Source of the DNA: an uncultured Desulfovibrio sp. | GTDB taxonomy: Bacteria; Desulfobacterota; Desulfovibrionia; Desulfovibrionales; Desulfovibrionaceae | NCBI GenBank assembly: GCA_900553145.1 | Contig: USCL01000213.1 | Location: forward strand, 1 to 6,655 | Length of the DNA stretch: 6,655 nt | Reading direction: 5' to 3' | Shown: in pieces, positions 1 to 6,019 of the stretch | How positions within the stretch are numbered: position 1 is the stretch's first letter | How the letters are laid out: each line of letters opens with the position of its first letter | Program-made: the position numbers and the translations under genes | Notes under the pieces: generated by a model | Told to the model about the DNA's origin: nothing | What the model saw: the letters and a program-made list of their open reading frames with translations, nothing else | Databases searched by the model: none

Positions 1-52
1 CTCGGAACCCTCCCCCCGCTTGCCGGAAGAGGGCCGCCCGGAAAAGGCCCCC

Positions 53-361
53 ATGTTTCCTCCCGAGCTGGCCCCCTCTTCATCGCGGCCTTTCGATCGG
101 CGTTCCGATCTCCGCCCCTTCCTGCGCCGTGCCGCCGCGCTGTGCGGGATCGTATTGTTCATGATCGGCGGGCTGGGGCTGCTGGCCCTGTGGGCGCTTT
201 CGGAAATGTACCCCGTACGGTTGACGGACTGGAACGGTTCGCGCCATACGGGCCTGTGGGGATTTCTCCTTGCCCATGAAATCCGTTCGTTGTTTTGGTT
301 GGCTTCAGGTTTGCTGGCTTCTGGCGGCGTTCTCGTCGCGGGGGCATGGCGGGCTCGGTAG
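53..361 (+). CDS. Small two-helix membrane protein of unknown function
   Basis: I do not recognise the family. From the ATG at 53 the product is 102 residues: a Pro/Arg/Ser-rich basic N-terminus (about 1-26), a strongly hydrophobic helix at about 27-50, a polar loop rich in Trp, Arg and His, and a second hydrophobic segment at about 78-98 ending in a short Arg tail. This suggests an inner-membrane protein with two helices and both ends probably cytoplasmic. An AAGG lies 5 nt before the ATG. The frame stays open to the left edge, with a TTG at 20, so the true start could be upstream and the gene could be 5'-truncated by the window. It stops 28 nt before the PhzF-like gene on the same strand, so co-transcription is plausible. 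Codon positions are GC-rich, as in the neighbours. I am fairly sure it is coding but not sure of the start. Confidence 0.55.
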   Translation: MFPPELAPSSSRPFDRRSDLRPFLRRAAALCGIVLFMIGGLGLLALWALSEMYPVRLTDWNGSRHTGLWGFLLAHEIRSLFWLASGLLASGGVLVAGAWRAR

Positions 362-389
362 GCCCCTTCTTTTCACTGTCGAGGTTGTT

Positions 390-1184
390 ATGCGTTATTT
401 TGTCGTGGATGCGTTCGCGGACAAGCTGTTCCAAGGAAACCCCGCCGGGGTGTGCGTGGCGGACAAGCCGCTGTCCGAAACCCTGATGCAGCGCATCGCG
501 TCGGAGAATAATCTTTCGGAGACGGCGTTCCTGTCGCGCCGGGATGACGGCGAATATGATCTGCGCTGGTTCACGCCGCTGGAAGAGATCGATCTCTGCG
601 GCCATGCGACGCTCGGTTCGGCCTTTGTGGTGCTCAACGAGCTTGAGCCGGATCGGGAATCCGTATCGTTCCATACCCGGAGCGGCGTGCTGTTGGTTGT
701 CCGCCGGGGGGATCTGTTGGAAATGGCGTTTCCCGTGTGGCGTCCCAGACGCGTCCCGCTGGACCCCATTGCGCCGCTGCTCATCGAAGCGCTTGGGGTG
801 AGCCCCGTGGAAACGTGGCTATACCGCGATCTGCTCGTGCTGGTGAACAGCCAGCGGGACGTGGAGCGGCTTGCGCCGGACGTAGGGAAAATGCGGCTGT
901 TGCCGGAGGGCAAAGGCCTTGTGATCACCGCGCCCGGGGATGCGGGCGGCCCTGATTTCGTGTCCCGTTTTTTCGCGCCGGAAATGGGGATTGCCGAAGA
1001 TCCGGTAACCGGCTCGTCGCACAGCATGCTGGTGCCGTTCTGGGCGGATCGCCTCGGCAAGGATCGTTTCGCCGCCCGTCAGCTATCGTCGCGGGGAGGG
1101 ATGCTGCATTGCGCCCTTACCTCTGATGCCGTGCTGATCAGCGGGCGTGTCGTCCCGTATTTGAAGGGAGAGATTTTTGTGTAG
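390..1184 (+). CDS. PhzF family isomerase/epimerase-like protein
   Basis: The product is 264 residues, a normal length for the PhzF/diaminopimelate-epimerase-fold family of cytosolic two-lobed enzymes. The family hallmarks are visible. The N-terminus reads VVDAF followed by GNPAGV. E44 in the NLSETAF motif matches the catalytic Glu of PhzF. H72 lies in DLCGHATLGSA. D204 lies in EDPVTGSSH near the start of the second lobe. PhzF itself isomerises trans-2,3-dihydro-3-hydroxyanthranilate, but most homologues sit outside phenazine clusters and have unknown substrates. No phenazine genes are visible here, so I give no symbol. I chose the ATG at 390 because the YFVVDAF start matches the family and GAGG lies 5 nt upstream. 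The longer frame from 270 would overlap the preceding gene and adds 40 non-family residues. Two terminator-like hairpins follow. Confidence 0.9.
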   Translation: MRYFVVDAFADKLFQGNPAGVCVADKPLSETLMQRIASENNLSETAFLSRRDDGEYDLRWFTPLEEIDLCGHATLGSAFVVLNELEPDRESVSFHTRSGVLLVVRRGDLLEMAFPVWRPRRVPLDPIAPLLIEALGVSPVETWLYRDLLVLVNSQRDVERLAPDVGKMRLLPEGKGLVITAPGDAGGPDFVSRFFAPEMGIAEDPVTGSSHSMLVPFWADRLGKDRFAARQLSSRGGMLHCALTSDAVLISGRVVPYLKGEIFV

Positions 1185-1198
1185 CGGGAAGGAAGATC

Positions 1199-1246
1199 GG
1201 GAGGGGACGAGAAATCTTTTGTAGAAAAGGTTTCTCCTCCCCTTTT
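1199..1246 (+). terminator. Terminator-like hairpin after the PhzF gene
   Basis: Fifteen bases after the stop codon there is a long hairpin. The outer arm GGGAGG (1199-1204) pairs with CCTCCC (1236-1241). The inner arm 1210-1220 pairs with 1225-1235 (11 bp with one G-U) around a GTAG loop. A 5-nt bulge lies on the left side. A short run of four T follows at 1243-1246. The helix is strong but the T-run is short. It would act on the plus strand only, since no T-run follows it on the minus strand. Confidence 0.55.
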
Positions 1247-1346
1247 CGAACCCATCTCTTCTTTTTCCAAGGCTTTTGGGCGTATTGAACCCCTAGCCGC
1301 GTACGTTCCGGATATGATCGTCTGGGGCTGTGCGGGCAATGGCGGC

Positions 1347-1375
1347 AAGGCGGGCTTACCCGCCTTTTGTTTTTT
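1347..1375 (+). terminator. Rho-independent terminator between convergent genes
   Basis: A perfect 8-bp stem, AAGGCGGG / CCCGCCTT (1347-1354 and 1359-1366), closes a CTTA loop. It is followed by TTGTTTTTT on the plus strand. This is a good intrinsic terminator for transcription from the PhzF side, and lies 25 bp from the stop codon of the convergent transporter. Read on the minus strand the stem is followed by GCCGCC, so it is a poor terminator for the transporter. I see no clear one for that gene. Confidence 0.75.
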
Positions 1376-1399
1376 GAGGGGAAATGGCGGGTTGAGGGT

Positions 1400-2296
1400 T
1401 TATGCCGTTTTTCTTTGGAGTTTTCGGGCGAGGGCTTGAACCTGTTTGCCGAGCATGACGAGGGTGACGGAGGCGCTGATGAGGATCACGCCGCCGACGA
1501 GGGCTGGAGTGAAAGGTTCGCTGAAGACGAGGATGCCCACAAACACGGCGGTGAGCGGCTCCATGACGCCGAGCACGGAAGTCAGGGTTGAGCCGATGCG
1601 CTGGACGGCGAGCACGAGGGTCAGGTTGGACAAGACCGCCGTGATTACGGCGAGCAGGGCGGCCATCATGAACTCCCACCACGAGGACAGGGGCTGGAAG
1701 GTCCCCGTGGCCACGGCGTTGGCGAACGCGAACACCGCCCCGAAGAACAGCACGTAGAAGGTCATGACGAGGCCGTTTATGTTCTTGATCCTCGCGACGT
1801 GGATCCCCGTGATATACAGGGCGTTACAGAAGCCCGAGAGCAGCATCATGCCCACGCCGAGCATGGTGACGGGCCTGCTGCTGTCGCCGCCGATGGAAAG
1901 CAGGGCCACCCCCGCCACGGCGAGCACGATGGAACAAGCTGTGATCATTGAGAACTGCTCATGGAAAAAGACGATCATGAGCAGCATGACCATAACGGGG
2001 TACAGGAACTGGATGGTGGTGGCGACGCCACTCGGCATGTGGTTCAGGCCGTAAAAGAGCAGCAGGGCGGCCGCCGTATACATGAAGCTCATGCCCGCCA
2101 GCTTGCACAGATCAAGCGCGCTGGCATGGAAACGTTCCCGCCGCAGTACGAGCACGCCCCCGAGCGTCAGCGAGGCGATGAGGAACCGATAGAACAGCAC
2201 CGAGGCCGGGGAAACCCCGCCGTGGATCAACGGCAGGGTGAACAGCGGGATCAGCCCGAACGTCGCGGAAGAAAACAATCCCAGAAAAAAGCCCAT
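1400..2296 (-). CDS. EamA/DMT-superfamily transporter
   Basis: The product is 298 residues with ten predicted membrane helices and the two-repeat architecture of EamA proteins: repeat 1 about residues 1-135 and repeat 2 about 145-283. Typical family segments are visible: GLIPLFTLPLIHGG with helix 1, YRFLIASL in helix 2, SGVATTIQFLYPV near 89-101, and in the second repeat GSTLTSVLGVMEPLTAV (236-252), then SEPFTP before the last helix. A basic tail (KQVQALARKLQRK) should be cytoplasmic. The family exports or imports small metabolites such as amino acids, and the substrate cannot be told from sequence. The start at 2296 is chosen because GGGAGG sits 5 nt upstream and the protein then begins directly with helix 1. 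The 40-residue extension to 2416 is Arg/Pro-rich and not family-like. The gene converges on the PhzF gene and is divergent from amtB. Confidence 0.9.
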   Translation of the reverse strand: MGFFLGLFSSATFGLIPLFTLPLIHGGVSPASVLFYRFLIASLTLGGVLVLRRERFHASALDLCKLAGMSFMYTAAALLLFYGLNHMPSGVATTIQFLYPVMVMLLMIVFFHEQFSMITACSIVLAVAGVALLSIGGDSSRPVTMLGVGMMLLSGFCNALYITGIHVARIKNINGLVMTFYVLFFGAVFAFANAVATGTFQPLSSWWEFMMAALLAVITAVLSNLTLVLAVQRIGSTLTSVLGVMEPLTAVFVGILVFSEPFTPALVGGVILISASVTLVMLGKQVQALARKLQRKTA

Positions 2297-2360
2297 GAAT
2301 GCCTCCCTGTGCCCCGTGGCGTCCTGACGGCAGGCCCGCCTCCCGCGCATCTCCGTTTCT

Positions 2361-2397
2361 GGGCGAAACCTCCGGTGCGGGCGGGGCGGTTTCGCCC
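2361..2397 (-). promoter_or_regulatory. Stem-loop in the transporter 5' leader
   Basis: GGGCGAAACC (2361-2370) and GGTTTCGCCC (2388-2397) form a perfect 10-bp inverted repeat around a 17-nt GC-rich loop. It lies 65 nt upstream of the transporter start codon, within its probable untranslated leader on the minus strand. No T-run follows on either strand, so it is not a simple terminator. It does not match a riboswitch class I can name. Confidence 0.45.
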
Positions 2398-2568
2398 GGT
2401 CTTGCCTTATCAACATTGGGCAAAAGGCACAATGGCATCCTTTCTGTGTCTTTTCCCCTGTCTTCTCTTTTTCGTCGGTTTGAAGGGTGATGGGGGACCG
2501 TGGAATCCGAGGTTATCCCCGCTGAGGAGGCGGTTTGGGTTGAAGGCCGTTTGAGCTGATGGCATGGG

Positions 2569-2598
2569 CGGGACGTTTTGCCCCCTTGTCCCGTTTTT
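2569..2598 (+). terminator. Weak terminator-like stem with T-run
   Basis: CGGGAC (2569-2574) pairs with GTCCCG (2588-2593) around a 13-nt loop, followed directly by five T. The stem is short and the loop large. No gene ends just upstream, so its role is unclear and it may be chance. Confidence 0.25.
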
Positions 2599-2636
2599 GG
2601 GGCGCATCGCCGGGCATCATCTTTCGTGTCCCGCTG

Positions 2637-2657
2637 GGTACGATACGAAATCGTACC
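2637..2657. promoter_or_regulatory. Perfect dyad, candidate activator site upstream of amtB
   Basis: GGTACGAT-N5-ATCGTACC is a perfect 8-bp inverted repeat. Another CGTACG-containing half-site follows at 2660-2664. The centre is about 130 bp upstream of the predicted amtB transcription start, the usual distance for enhancer-binding activators of sigma-54. It does not match the enteric NtrC site (TGCACC-N5-GGTGCA), so a different activator is implied if the site is real. Confidence 0.4.
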
Positions 2658-2750
2658 GCGTACGGGCCGGCGGCACAAAAAGGTATCCGAAGATTGATTG
2701 GTCGTTCATTCAATATGCCGGAATAGCGGGCTTTCTCCATTGGGTCGGAT

Positions 2751-2766
2751 TGGCACTGTTCCTGCT
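2751..2766 (+). promoter_or_regulatory. Sigma-54 promoter of amtB-glnK
   Basis: TGGCAC-N5-CTGCT gives exactly the GG-N10-GC (GG 2752-2753, GC 2764-2765) spacing of a -24/-12 element. The -24 half fits the TGGCAC consensus, and the -12 half has one change from TTGCW. Transcription would start near 2777, leaving a leader of about 40 nt before the amtB ATG. RpoN-driven control of ammonium channel operons is well known, so the context fits. Confidence 0.75.
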
Positions 2767-2817
2767 TTCCCTTCCGTGTCCGGCCGCGGCACGCGGCTCA
2801 ACTCAGGAGGGGATTGT

Positions 2818-4227
2818 ATGGAATGGACAAGAAAAGATTGGTTAAGGCTATGCCTTGCAACGGGAAGCGCGGCTCTGCTGATTCCCGAACTGGCCCATGC
2901 CGCGGGTGAGGCGGCTTCTTCGGCGGCCGCCGTGCCTCCGGCGTCGGAATCGGAGCCCGGGCTGCTGACGCAGGCTTCGGGCAATACCCTGTGGACGATG
3001 GTGGGGGCCATGCTGGTCATGTTCATGCAGCCGGGGTTCGCGCTCGTGGAATGCGGCCTTACCCGCGCCAAAAACGCCGCCAATATCATGATGAAGAATT
3101 ATGCCGACTTCATGATGGGCAGCATCCTCTATTTTCTGGTCGGCTTCGGCCTCATGTTCGGGACTTCAATCGGTGGGATCTTCGGGTGGTCGATGTTCGG
3201 CATGTCCGGTATCGGCGCGGAGGACGCCTCCGGCCAGTGGGCATGGACGTTTTGGTTCTTTCAGGCCATGTTCGCGGCGACCTCGGCGACCATCGTGTCC
3301 GGTTCCATTGCGGAACGCACGGAATTCAAAGCGTATTTGCTTGTCAGCATGTGCGTGTCCGCGTTTATCTATCCTGTGAGCGGGCACTGGATCTGGAGCG
3401 GCCTCTTCGGCGGCGGTGGGGGCTGGCTCGGTGAGCTTGGGTTTATCGATTTCGCAGGTTCCACCGCCGTGCATTCCGTGGGCGGCTGGATCGCCCTCGC
3501 CGGAGCCGTGGTCGTCGGCCCGCGCATCGGCAAGTACGCCAAGGACGGCACGGCACGGGCCATTCCGGGCCACAACATCCCTATGGCGGGGCTTGGCGTG
3601 TTCATCTTGTGGTTCGCCTGGTTCGGCTTCAATTGCGGTTCCACGACCACAGCGGACGGCACCCTCGGCTATATCGCCGCCAACACGTGCCTTGCCGCCT
3701 GCGCGGGCGCAATCGGCGCGATGCTGACCATCTGGGCCAGATACGGCAAGCCCGATCCGTCCATGACCTTCAACGGCGTGCTCGCCGGGCTGGTGGGCAT
3801 CACCGCAGGCTGTTACGAAGTCTCCCCCGTGGGCGCGATCGCCATCGGCTTCCTTGCGGGCATCCTTGTCGTGTTCTCGGTCTTGTTCATTGATCAAGTC
3901 CTCAAGGTCGACGATCCCGTGGGCGCGGTTTCGGTGCACGGCGTTTGCGGCGCGTTCGGGACGCTCATGGTCGGTTTCTTCGCGGCTCCCGGCTACGGCG
4001 AGGCCACGGGGATCCTCTACGGCGGCGATTCCAGCCTGCTGGTCACGCAGATCATCGGCGTGTTCACGGTGTTCCTCTGGGCGTTCTGCTGCGGGCTCAT
4101 TGTCTTTAAGGCCGTTGCGGCGGCCGTCGGATTGCGGGTCAGCCCCGAAATGGAACTCAAGGGGCTCGACATTACGGAACACGGCGCGGACGCCTATAGC
4201 GGTTTCCAAGTCTTCTCGAATGAATAG
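2818..4227 (+). CDS. amtB: Ammonium transporter AmtB
   Basis: This is the ammonium channel of the Amt/Rh family, 469 residues. It conducts NH4+/NH3 across the inner membrane as a trimer. A Sec signal (KDW, hydrophobic stretch 11-22, AHA-A near 26-29) is followed by an Ala/Ser-rich linker, then eleven helices from about residue 57. The twin pore histidines are H219 (DFAGSTAVHSVGG) and H374 (VSVHGVCGAFGTL). D211, eight residues before the first His, matches the conserved Asp, and WFGFNCGS (268-275) matches the pore Phe/Ser segment. Near the outer Trp region there is a Gly-rich stretch, SGLFGGGGGWL, longer than in the E. coli protein. The C-terminal tail keeps the GLDITEHGADAY motif that PII regulation needs. 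The ATG at 2818 follows AGGAGG by 7 nt. The 40-codon upstream extension would begin before the sigma-54 promoter and is rejected. A PII gene follows 19 nt later. Confidence 0.97.
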   Translation: MEWTRKDWLRLCLATGSAALLIPELAHAAGEAASSAAAVPPASESEPGLLTQASGNTLWTMVGAMLVMFMQPGFALVECGLTRAKNAANIMMKNYADFMMGSILYFLVGFGLMFGTSIGGIFGWSMFGMSGIGAEDASGQWAWTFWFFQAMFAATSATIVSGSIAERTEFKAYLLVSMCVSAFIYPVSGHWIWSGLFGGGGGWLGELGFIDFAGSTAVHSVGGWIALAGAVVVGPRIGKYAKDGTARAIPGHNIPMAGLGVFILWFAWFGFNCGSTTTADGTLGYIAANTCLAACAGAIGAMLTIWARYGKPDPSMTFNGVLAGLVGITAGCYEVSPVGAIAIGFLAGILVVFSVLFIDQVLKVDDPVGAVSVHGVCGAFGTLMVGFFAAPGYGEATGILYGGDSSLLVTQIIGVFTVFLWAFCCGLIVFKAVAAAVGLRVSPEMELKGLDITEHGADAYSGFQVFSNE

Positions 4228-4246
4228 CCCCAAAGGAGGGCACACC

Positions 4247-4573
4247 ATGCAGATCATCACCGCCTATATCAGGCCGGAAACGTTACAGGGCGTGAAGCAC
4301 GAGCTGTATGCGCGGCAGGTTTACAGCATGTCCGTCACCAATAGCCTCGGCTCCGGACGCCAGAAGGGGTATACCGAAATGTACCGCGGCGTCACCACGC
4401 AGGTGACCCTGCTCAAAAAGGTGCGCATCGAGATATGCCTCGCCGACGAGATGGTCGACGCTGCGATGGAGGCCATCGTCAAAGGTGCCCGCACGGGCCA
4501 TGAGGGCGACGGCGTGATCTATGTCGTCGAGGCCCGCAAGGGCATACGCATCCGGACGGGGGAGAGCCTTTAG
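4247..4573 (+). CDS. glnK: PII signal protein, GlnK-like, lacking the Tyr51 uridylylation site
   Basis: The product is 108 residues, close to the usual 112 of PII. PII trimers bind ATP/ADP and 2-oxoglutarate and plug AmtB through the T-loop, and the gene directly after amtB implies that role here. Recognised parts are the N-terminus MQIITAYIRP, the T-loop GRQKGYTEMYRG (37-48, with Q39 and Y46), the B-loop TGHEGDG (83-89) and the C-loop RIRTGE with R101 and R103. Position 51, the Tyr uridylylated by GlnD in enterobacteria, is Thr (GVTT). K85 is His and the phosphate-contacting K90 is Val. K58 is kept. So covalent control by UMP is unlikely. AAGGAGGG ends 6 nt before the ATG at 4247 and decides this start over an in-frame ATG at 4220 that overlaps the amtB stop. 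A NifI-type nitrogenase PII is less likely, since no nif genes are present. Confidence 0.93.
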   Translation: MQIITAYIRPETLQGVKHELYARQVYSMSVTNSLGSGRQKGYTEMYRGVTTQVTLLKKVRIEICLADEMVDAAMEAIVKGARTGHEGDGVIYVVEARKGIRIRTGESL

Positions 4574-4655
4574 CGGACGGGGAGTTCAGGAAAAGGTTTT
4601 TCTTCCCGAGACGTTTCGGGCTTGCCGGGTTCTTCCCGCTCCCCTAAACTGAGAA

Positions 4656-4664
4656 GGGGGGGGG
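4656..4664. repeat. Run of nine G in the glnK 3' region
   Basis: A G9 tract lies between the PII stop codon and its terminator. With the CTTCCC...CCCC stretch at 4632-4644 it could form an imperfect hairpin ending at about 4667. It is noncoding, and I see no promoter beside it. Confidence 0.5.
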
Positions 4665-4689
4665 AAGCCTGCGGACTCCAGTTGAAAAC

Positions 4690-4717
4690 AAAAAGGCCGG
4701 AAAAATCCGGCCTTTTT
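4690..4717 (+). terminator. Strong bidirectional terminator after glnK
   Basis: GGCCGGA / TCCGGCC (4695-4701 and 4706-4712) closes an AAAA loop, flanked by five A on the left and five T on the right. This is a classic intrinsic terminator on both strands, 117 nt after the PII stop. It also faces the convergent GntR gene that ends at 4868. The stretch 4720-4867 otherwise holds only weak stem-loops (for example GGAAAC-GCC-GTTTCC at 4772-4786) and no convincing gene. Confidence 0.9.
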
Positions 4718-4867
4718 GTCATTTGCTGCAGAAAAGGGAAGGATGCTTTCTTGAAGAAGCGGGCATGTCGGGGAAACGCCGTTTCCGCTGAGAGGCCGCG
4801 ATGTTTCTAAAGTAGGCCGTCATGGAGCCTTGAACAGCCGTCTACGAGCCCTGATGGCCGCACCGGG

Positions 4868-5599
4868 TCACTTCTTCTGATGATCAAAATCGTAGTAGAG
4901 CTTAAAGTATTTTTTGTGGACCTCATAGGACCAGTGCTCAATGCGGAAGATGCTGACGGCGGCTTCGCGGTTGCCGAGCTTGACGGAGTCGATGAAACGC
5001 TGATGGGTGCTGAGGTTCATGGATTCCCATTCATAGGAATACTGGCGGCGGGGGAAGTCGTAGAGGCGGCGGCGCAGCGGGATGAGCGTCTGTTCAAGCA
5101 GGATGTTTTCGGAGAGCGACAGGAAGATGCCGTGAAAGCGGATGTTTTCGTCGTAATATTCCGTGTAGTCGTTTTTTTTGAGCAATTCCCACTGCTTTTC
5201 GTTGGATGCCTCAAACTGCCGGATATGGTAGGCGGTGAGCTTGTCGAAGACCTCGTTGAGGCAGTCGGCCTCGATGGAGCCGATGATCTGGTACGCGCTT
5301 TTGATGAAATCCTGCGAGATCGGGTTGATATACACGCCCTTGCGCGGCAGGATGGTTACGAAGCCTTCCGCTTCGAGGCGGATGAGGGCGTCGCGCAGAG
5401 GGGTCTTGCTGACATCGAGGGTTTCGCAGATGCTATCCTGATCGAGGAACTCGCCATACCGCAGTTTTCCCGCGCTCATGGCGTCCTTGAGATATTGATA
5501 GACGCGCTCCCTGAGCGAGTCTATTTTTGGCTCCTCTCTGAGGACGGCGTCTTTGACGGCTTTTCTGGAATGCTTCACCCTCGTGCTCCCGTTCGTCAT
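4868..5599 (-). CDS. GntR family (FadR/FCD subfamily) transcriptional regulator
   Basis: The product is 243 residues from the ATG at 5599, typical for FCD-type GntR regulators, which bind DNA as dimers and sense small carboxylates or related metabolites. The winged helix spans about 28-92: SLRERVYQYLKDAM, then DQDSICETLDVSKTPLRDALIRLEAEGFV as the helix-turn-helix, and wing PRKGVYI. The FCD ligand domain follows (about 98-230), with the candidate metal cluster N152-x3-H156, H199 and H222. No good Shine-Dalgarno precedes the ATG. A GTG at 5578 (codon 8) has GGGAG 7 nt upstream and may be the true start, giving 236 residues and an N-terminus closer to that of the paralog. The gene is diverged from its riboswitch-controlled paralog at 6071. 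Base composition is low: 56 G+C in the 120 bases 5101-5220, against 36 in 60 in the paralog (6301-6360). Ligand and targets are unknown. Confidence 0.92.
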   Translation of the reverse strand: MTNGSTRVKHSRKAVKDAVLREEPKIDSLRERVYQYLKDAMSAGKLRYGEFLDQDSICETLDVSKTPLRDALIRLEAEGFVTILPRKGVYINPISQDFIKSAYQIIGSIEADCLNEVFDKLTAYHIRQFEASNEKQWELLKKNDYTEYYDENIRFHGIFLSLSENILLEQTLIPLRRRLYDFPRRQYSYEWESMNLSTHQRFIDSVKLGNREAAVSIFRIEHWSYEVHKKYFKLYYDFDHQKK

Positions 5600-5673
5600 A
5601 AGATATATGAGATAGGCATGTGTGGCATGACCCGGCCCCAGAGGTCAAGGGAAAACCCGTGGAGCGGCGATTG

Positions 5674-5699
5674 TTATCATTTGGAACTATACATGATAA
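5674..5699. promoter_or_regulatory. Candidate operator dyad between GntR genes
   Basis: TTATCAT-N12-ATGATAA is a perfect 7-bp inverted repeat. Its spacer contains, on the minus strand, the TATAGT hexamer that is the best -10 candidate for the left regulator. Autoregulation by one or both GntR proteins is a reasonable inference, but the dyad does not match the FadR site and could be chance in AT-rich DNA. Confidence 0.3.
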
Positions 5700-5731
5700 G
5701 GAAGAATATGAGCTTTCCGTTCAACAATGCC

Positions 5732-5760
5732 TTGTGGTGTCCCTACACTTTTGATATATA
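5732..5760 (+). promoter_or_regulatory. Sigma-70 promoter of the riboswitch-GntR transcript
   Basis: TTGTGG (5732-5737), a 17-bp spacer and TATATA (5755-5760) make a good housekeeping promoter. Transcription would start near 5767, about 65 nt before the riboswitch closing helix. The near-palindrome CAACAA-TGCC-TTGTGG (5722-5737) overlaps the -35 and is a possible repressor site. Confidence 0.65.
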
Positions 5761-5831
5761 AGAATGGCCCGAAGAAGACAGTAGCGTATTCATCGGGCAT
5801 GGTAAAGCGCCCCAGCGCTTTGCCGATAGTG

Positions 5832-6000
5832 GGGTTTCGGGTGTCCGGCGCGTCTGTGCCGGGAGAATTGGAAAGTTCGGTTTGAAACCGACGCTGGCCC
5901 GCAACCGTGAGAGGGGACGAATCCGCGTAGCCACTGCGGCAGAGCCGTGGGAAGGTGCGGAGGAGAGTGATCCTTAAGCCGGGAAGCCAGCCCGAAGCCT
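5832..6000 (+). ncRNA. Cobalamin (B12) riboswitch
   Basis: The RNA has the sequence hallmarks of the classic cobalamin aptamer, in order. A closing helix P1 pairs 5832-5842 with 5990-6000 (about 11 bp including G-U pairs). A P2 arm of the type CCGGCGC...GTGCCGGGAGAAT follows (5845-5868). Next are a GGAAAG/GGTTTGAAACC segment (5871-5889) and the core GCTGGCCCGCAACCGTGA (5893-5910). AGCCACTG (5929-5936) and GGGAAGG (5949-5955) follow. A B12 box, AAGCCGGGAAGCCAGCC (5976-5992), ends the aptamer and fits rAGYCMGGAgACCkGCC at most positions. Binding of adenosyl- or methylcobalamin normally lowers expression of the gene downstream. Here that gene is a GntR regulator starting 70 nt later, which is unusual. 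Other B12-related genes are not visible in the window and could lie further along the operon. Confidence 0.93.
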
Positions 6001-6019
6001 GTATCCTCATAACCGGGAT

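Larger units (their letters stand above)
2297..2817. other. 521-bp divergent intergenic region, transporter to amtB
   Basis: I see no credible gene here. Apparent open frames on both strands are short or extend neighbouring genes without family similarity. On the transporter side (minus strand) there is a Shine-Dalgarno at 2302-2307 and a large hairpin at 2361-2397. Further upstream on that strand there is only a weak promoter candidate: TTGTGC with a GATAAG-like -10 at too-short 15-bp spacing, around 2410-2436. On the amtB side are a terminator-like stem at 2569-2598, a perfect dyad at 2637-2657, a sigma-54 promoter at 2751-2766 and the amtB ribosome-binding site AGGAGG at 2805-2810. The stretch 2440-2560 holds nothing I can name. 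Confidence 0.6.
5600..5831. other. AT-rich divergent promoter region between the GntR genes
   Basis: This is the upstream part of the 471-bp gap between the two regulators; the rest is the riboswitch and its expression platform. It holds the sigma-70 promoter of the riboswitch transcript and two dyads (5674-5699 and 5722-5737) that could be operators. There is no convincing gene. The minus-strand promoter of the left regulator is unclear. The best candidate is a TATAGT-like -10 at 5686-5691 without a good -35. Confidence 0.5.

Noticed and set aside
1285..1318. Promoter for a small RNA ending at the 1347-1375 terminator
   Set aside because: TTGAAC and TATGAT are separated by 22 bp, too far for a sigma-70 promoter, and there is no other support.
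2687..2699. IHF site between the dyad and the sigma-54 promoter
   Set aside because: Only the TTGATT half matches; the required YAA at the correct spacing is absent (CCG instead).
2698..2817. 40-codon N-terminal extension of amtB
   Set aside because: It begins upstream of the sigma-54 promoter and would precede a proper signal peptide and ribosome-binding site at 2805-2818.
3166..4260. 364-codon minus-strand open frame opposite amtB
   Set aside because: It is the antisense shadow of a gene with clear AmtB motifs. The translation is polar and Arg/Asp/His-rich, with no recognisable fold.
4622..4810. Short open frame between glnK and the GntR gene
   Set aside because: It spans the strong glnK terminator and the G9 run, and the product looks random.
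4880..5761. 293-codon plus-strand open frame over the left GntR gene
   Set aside because: Antisense shadow of the GntR/FCD gene; Val/Asp/Glu-rich composition without family motifs.
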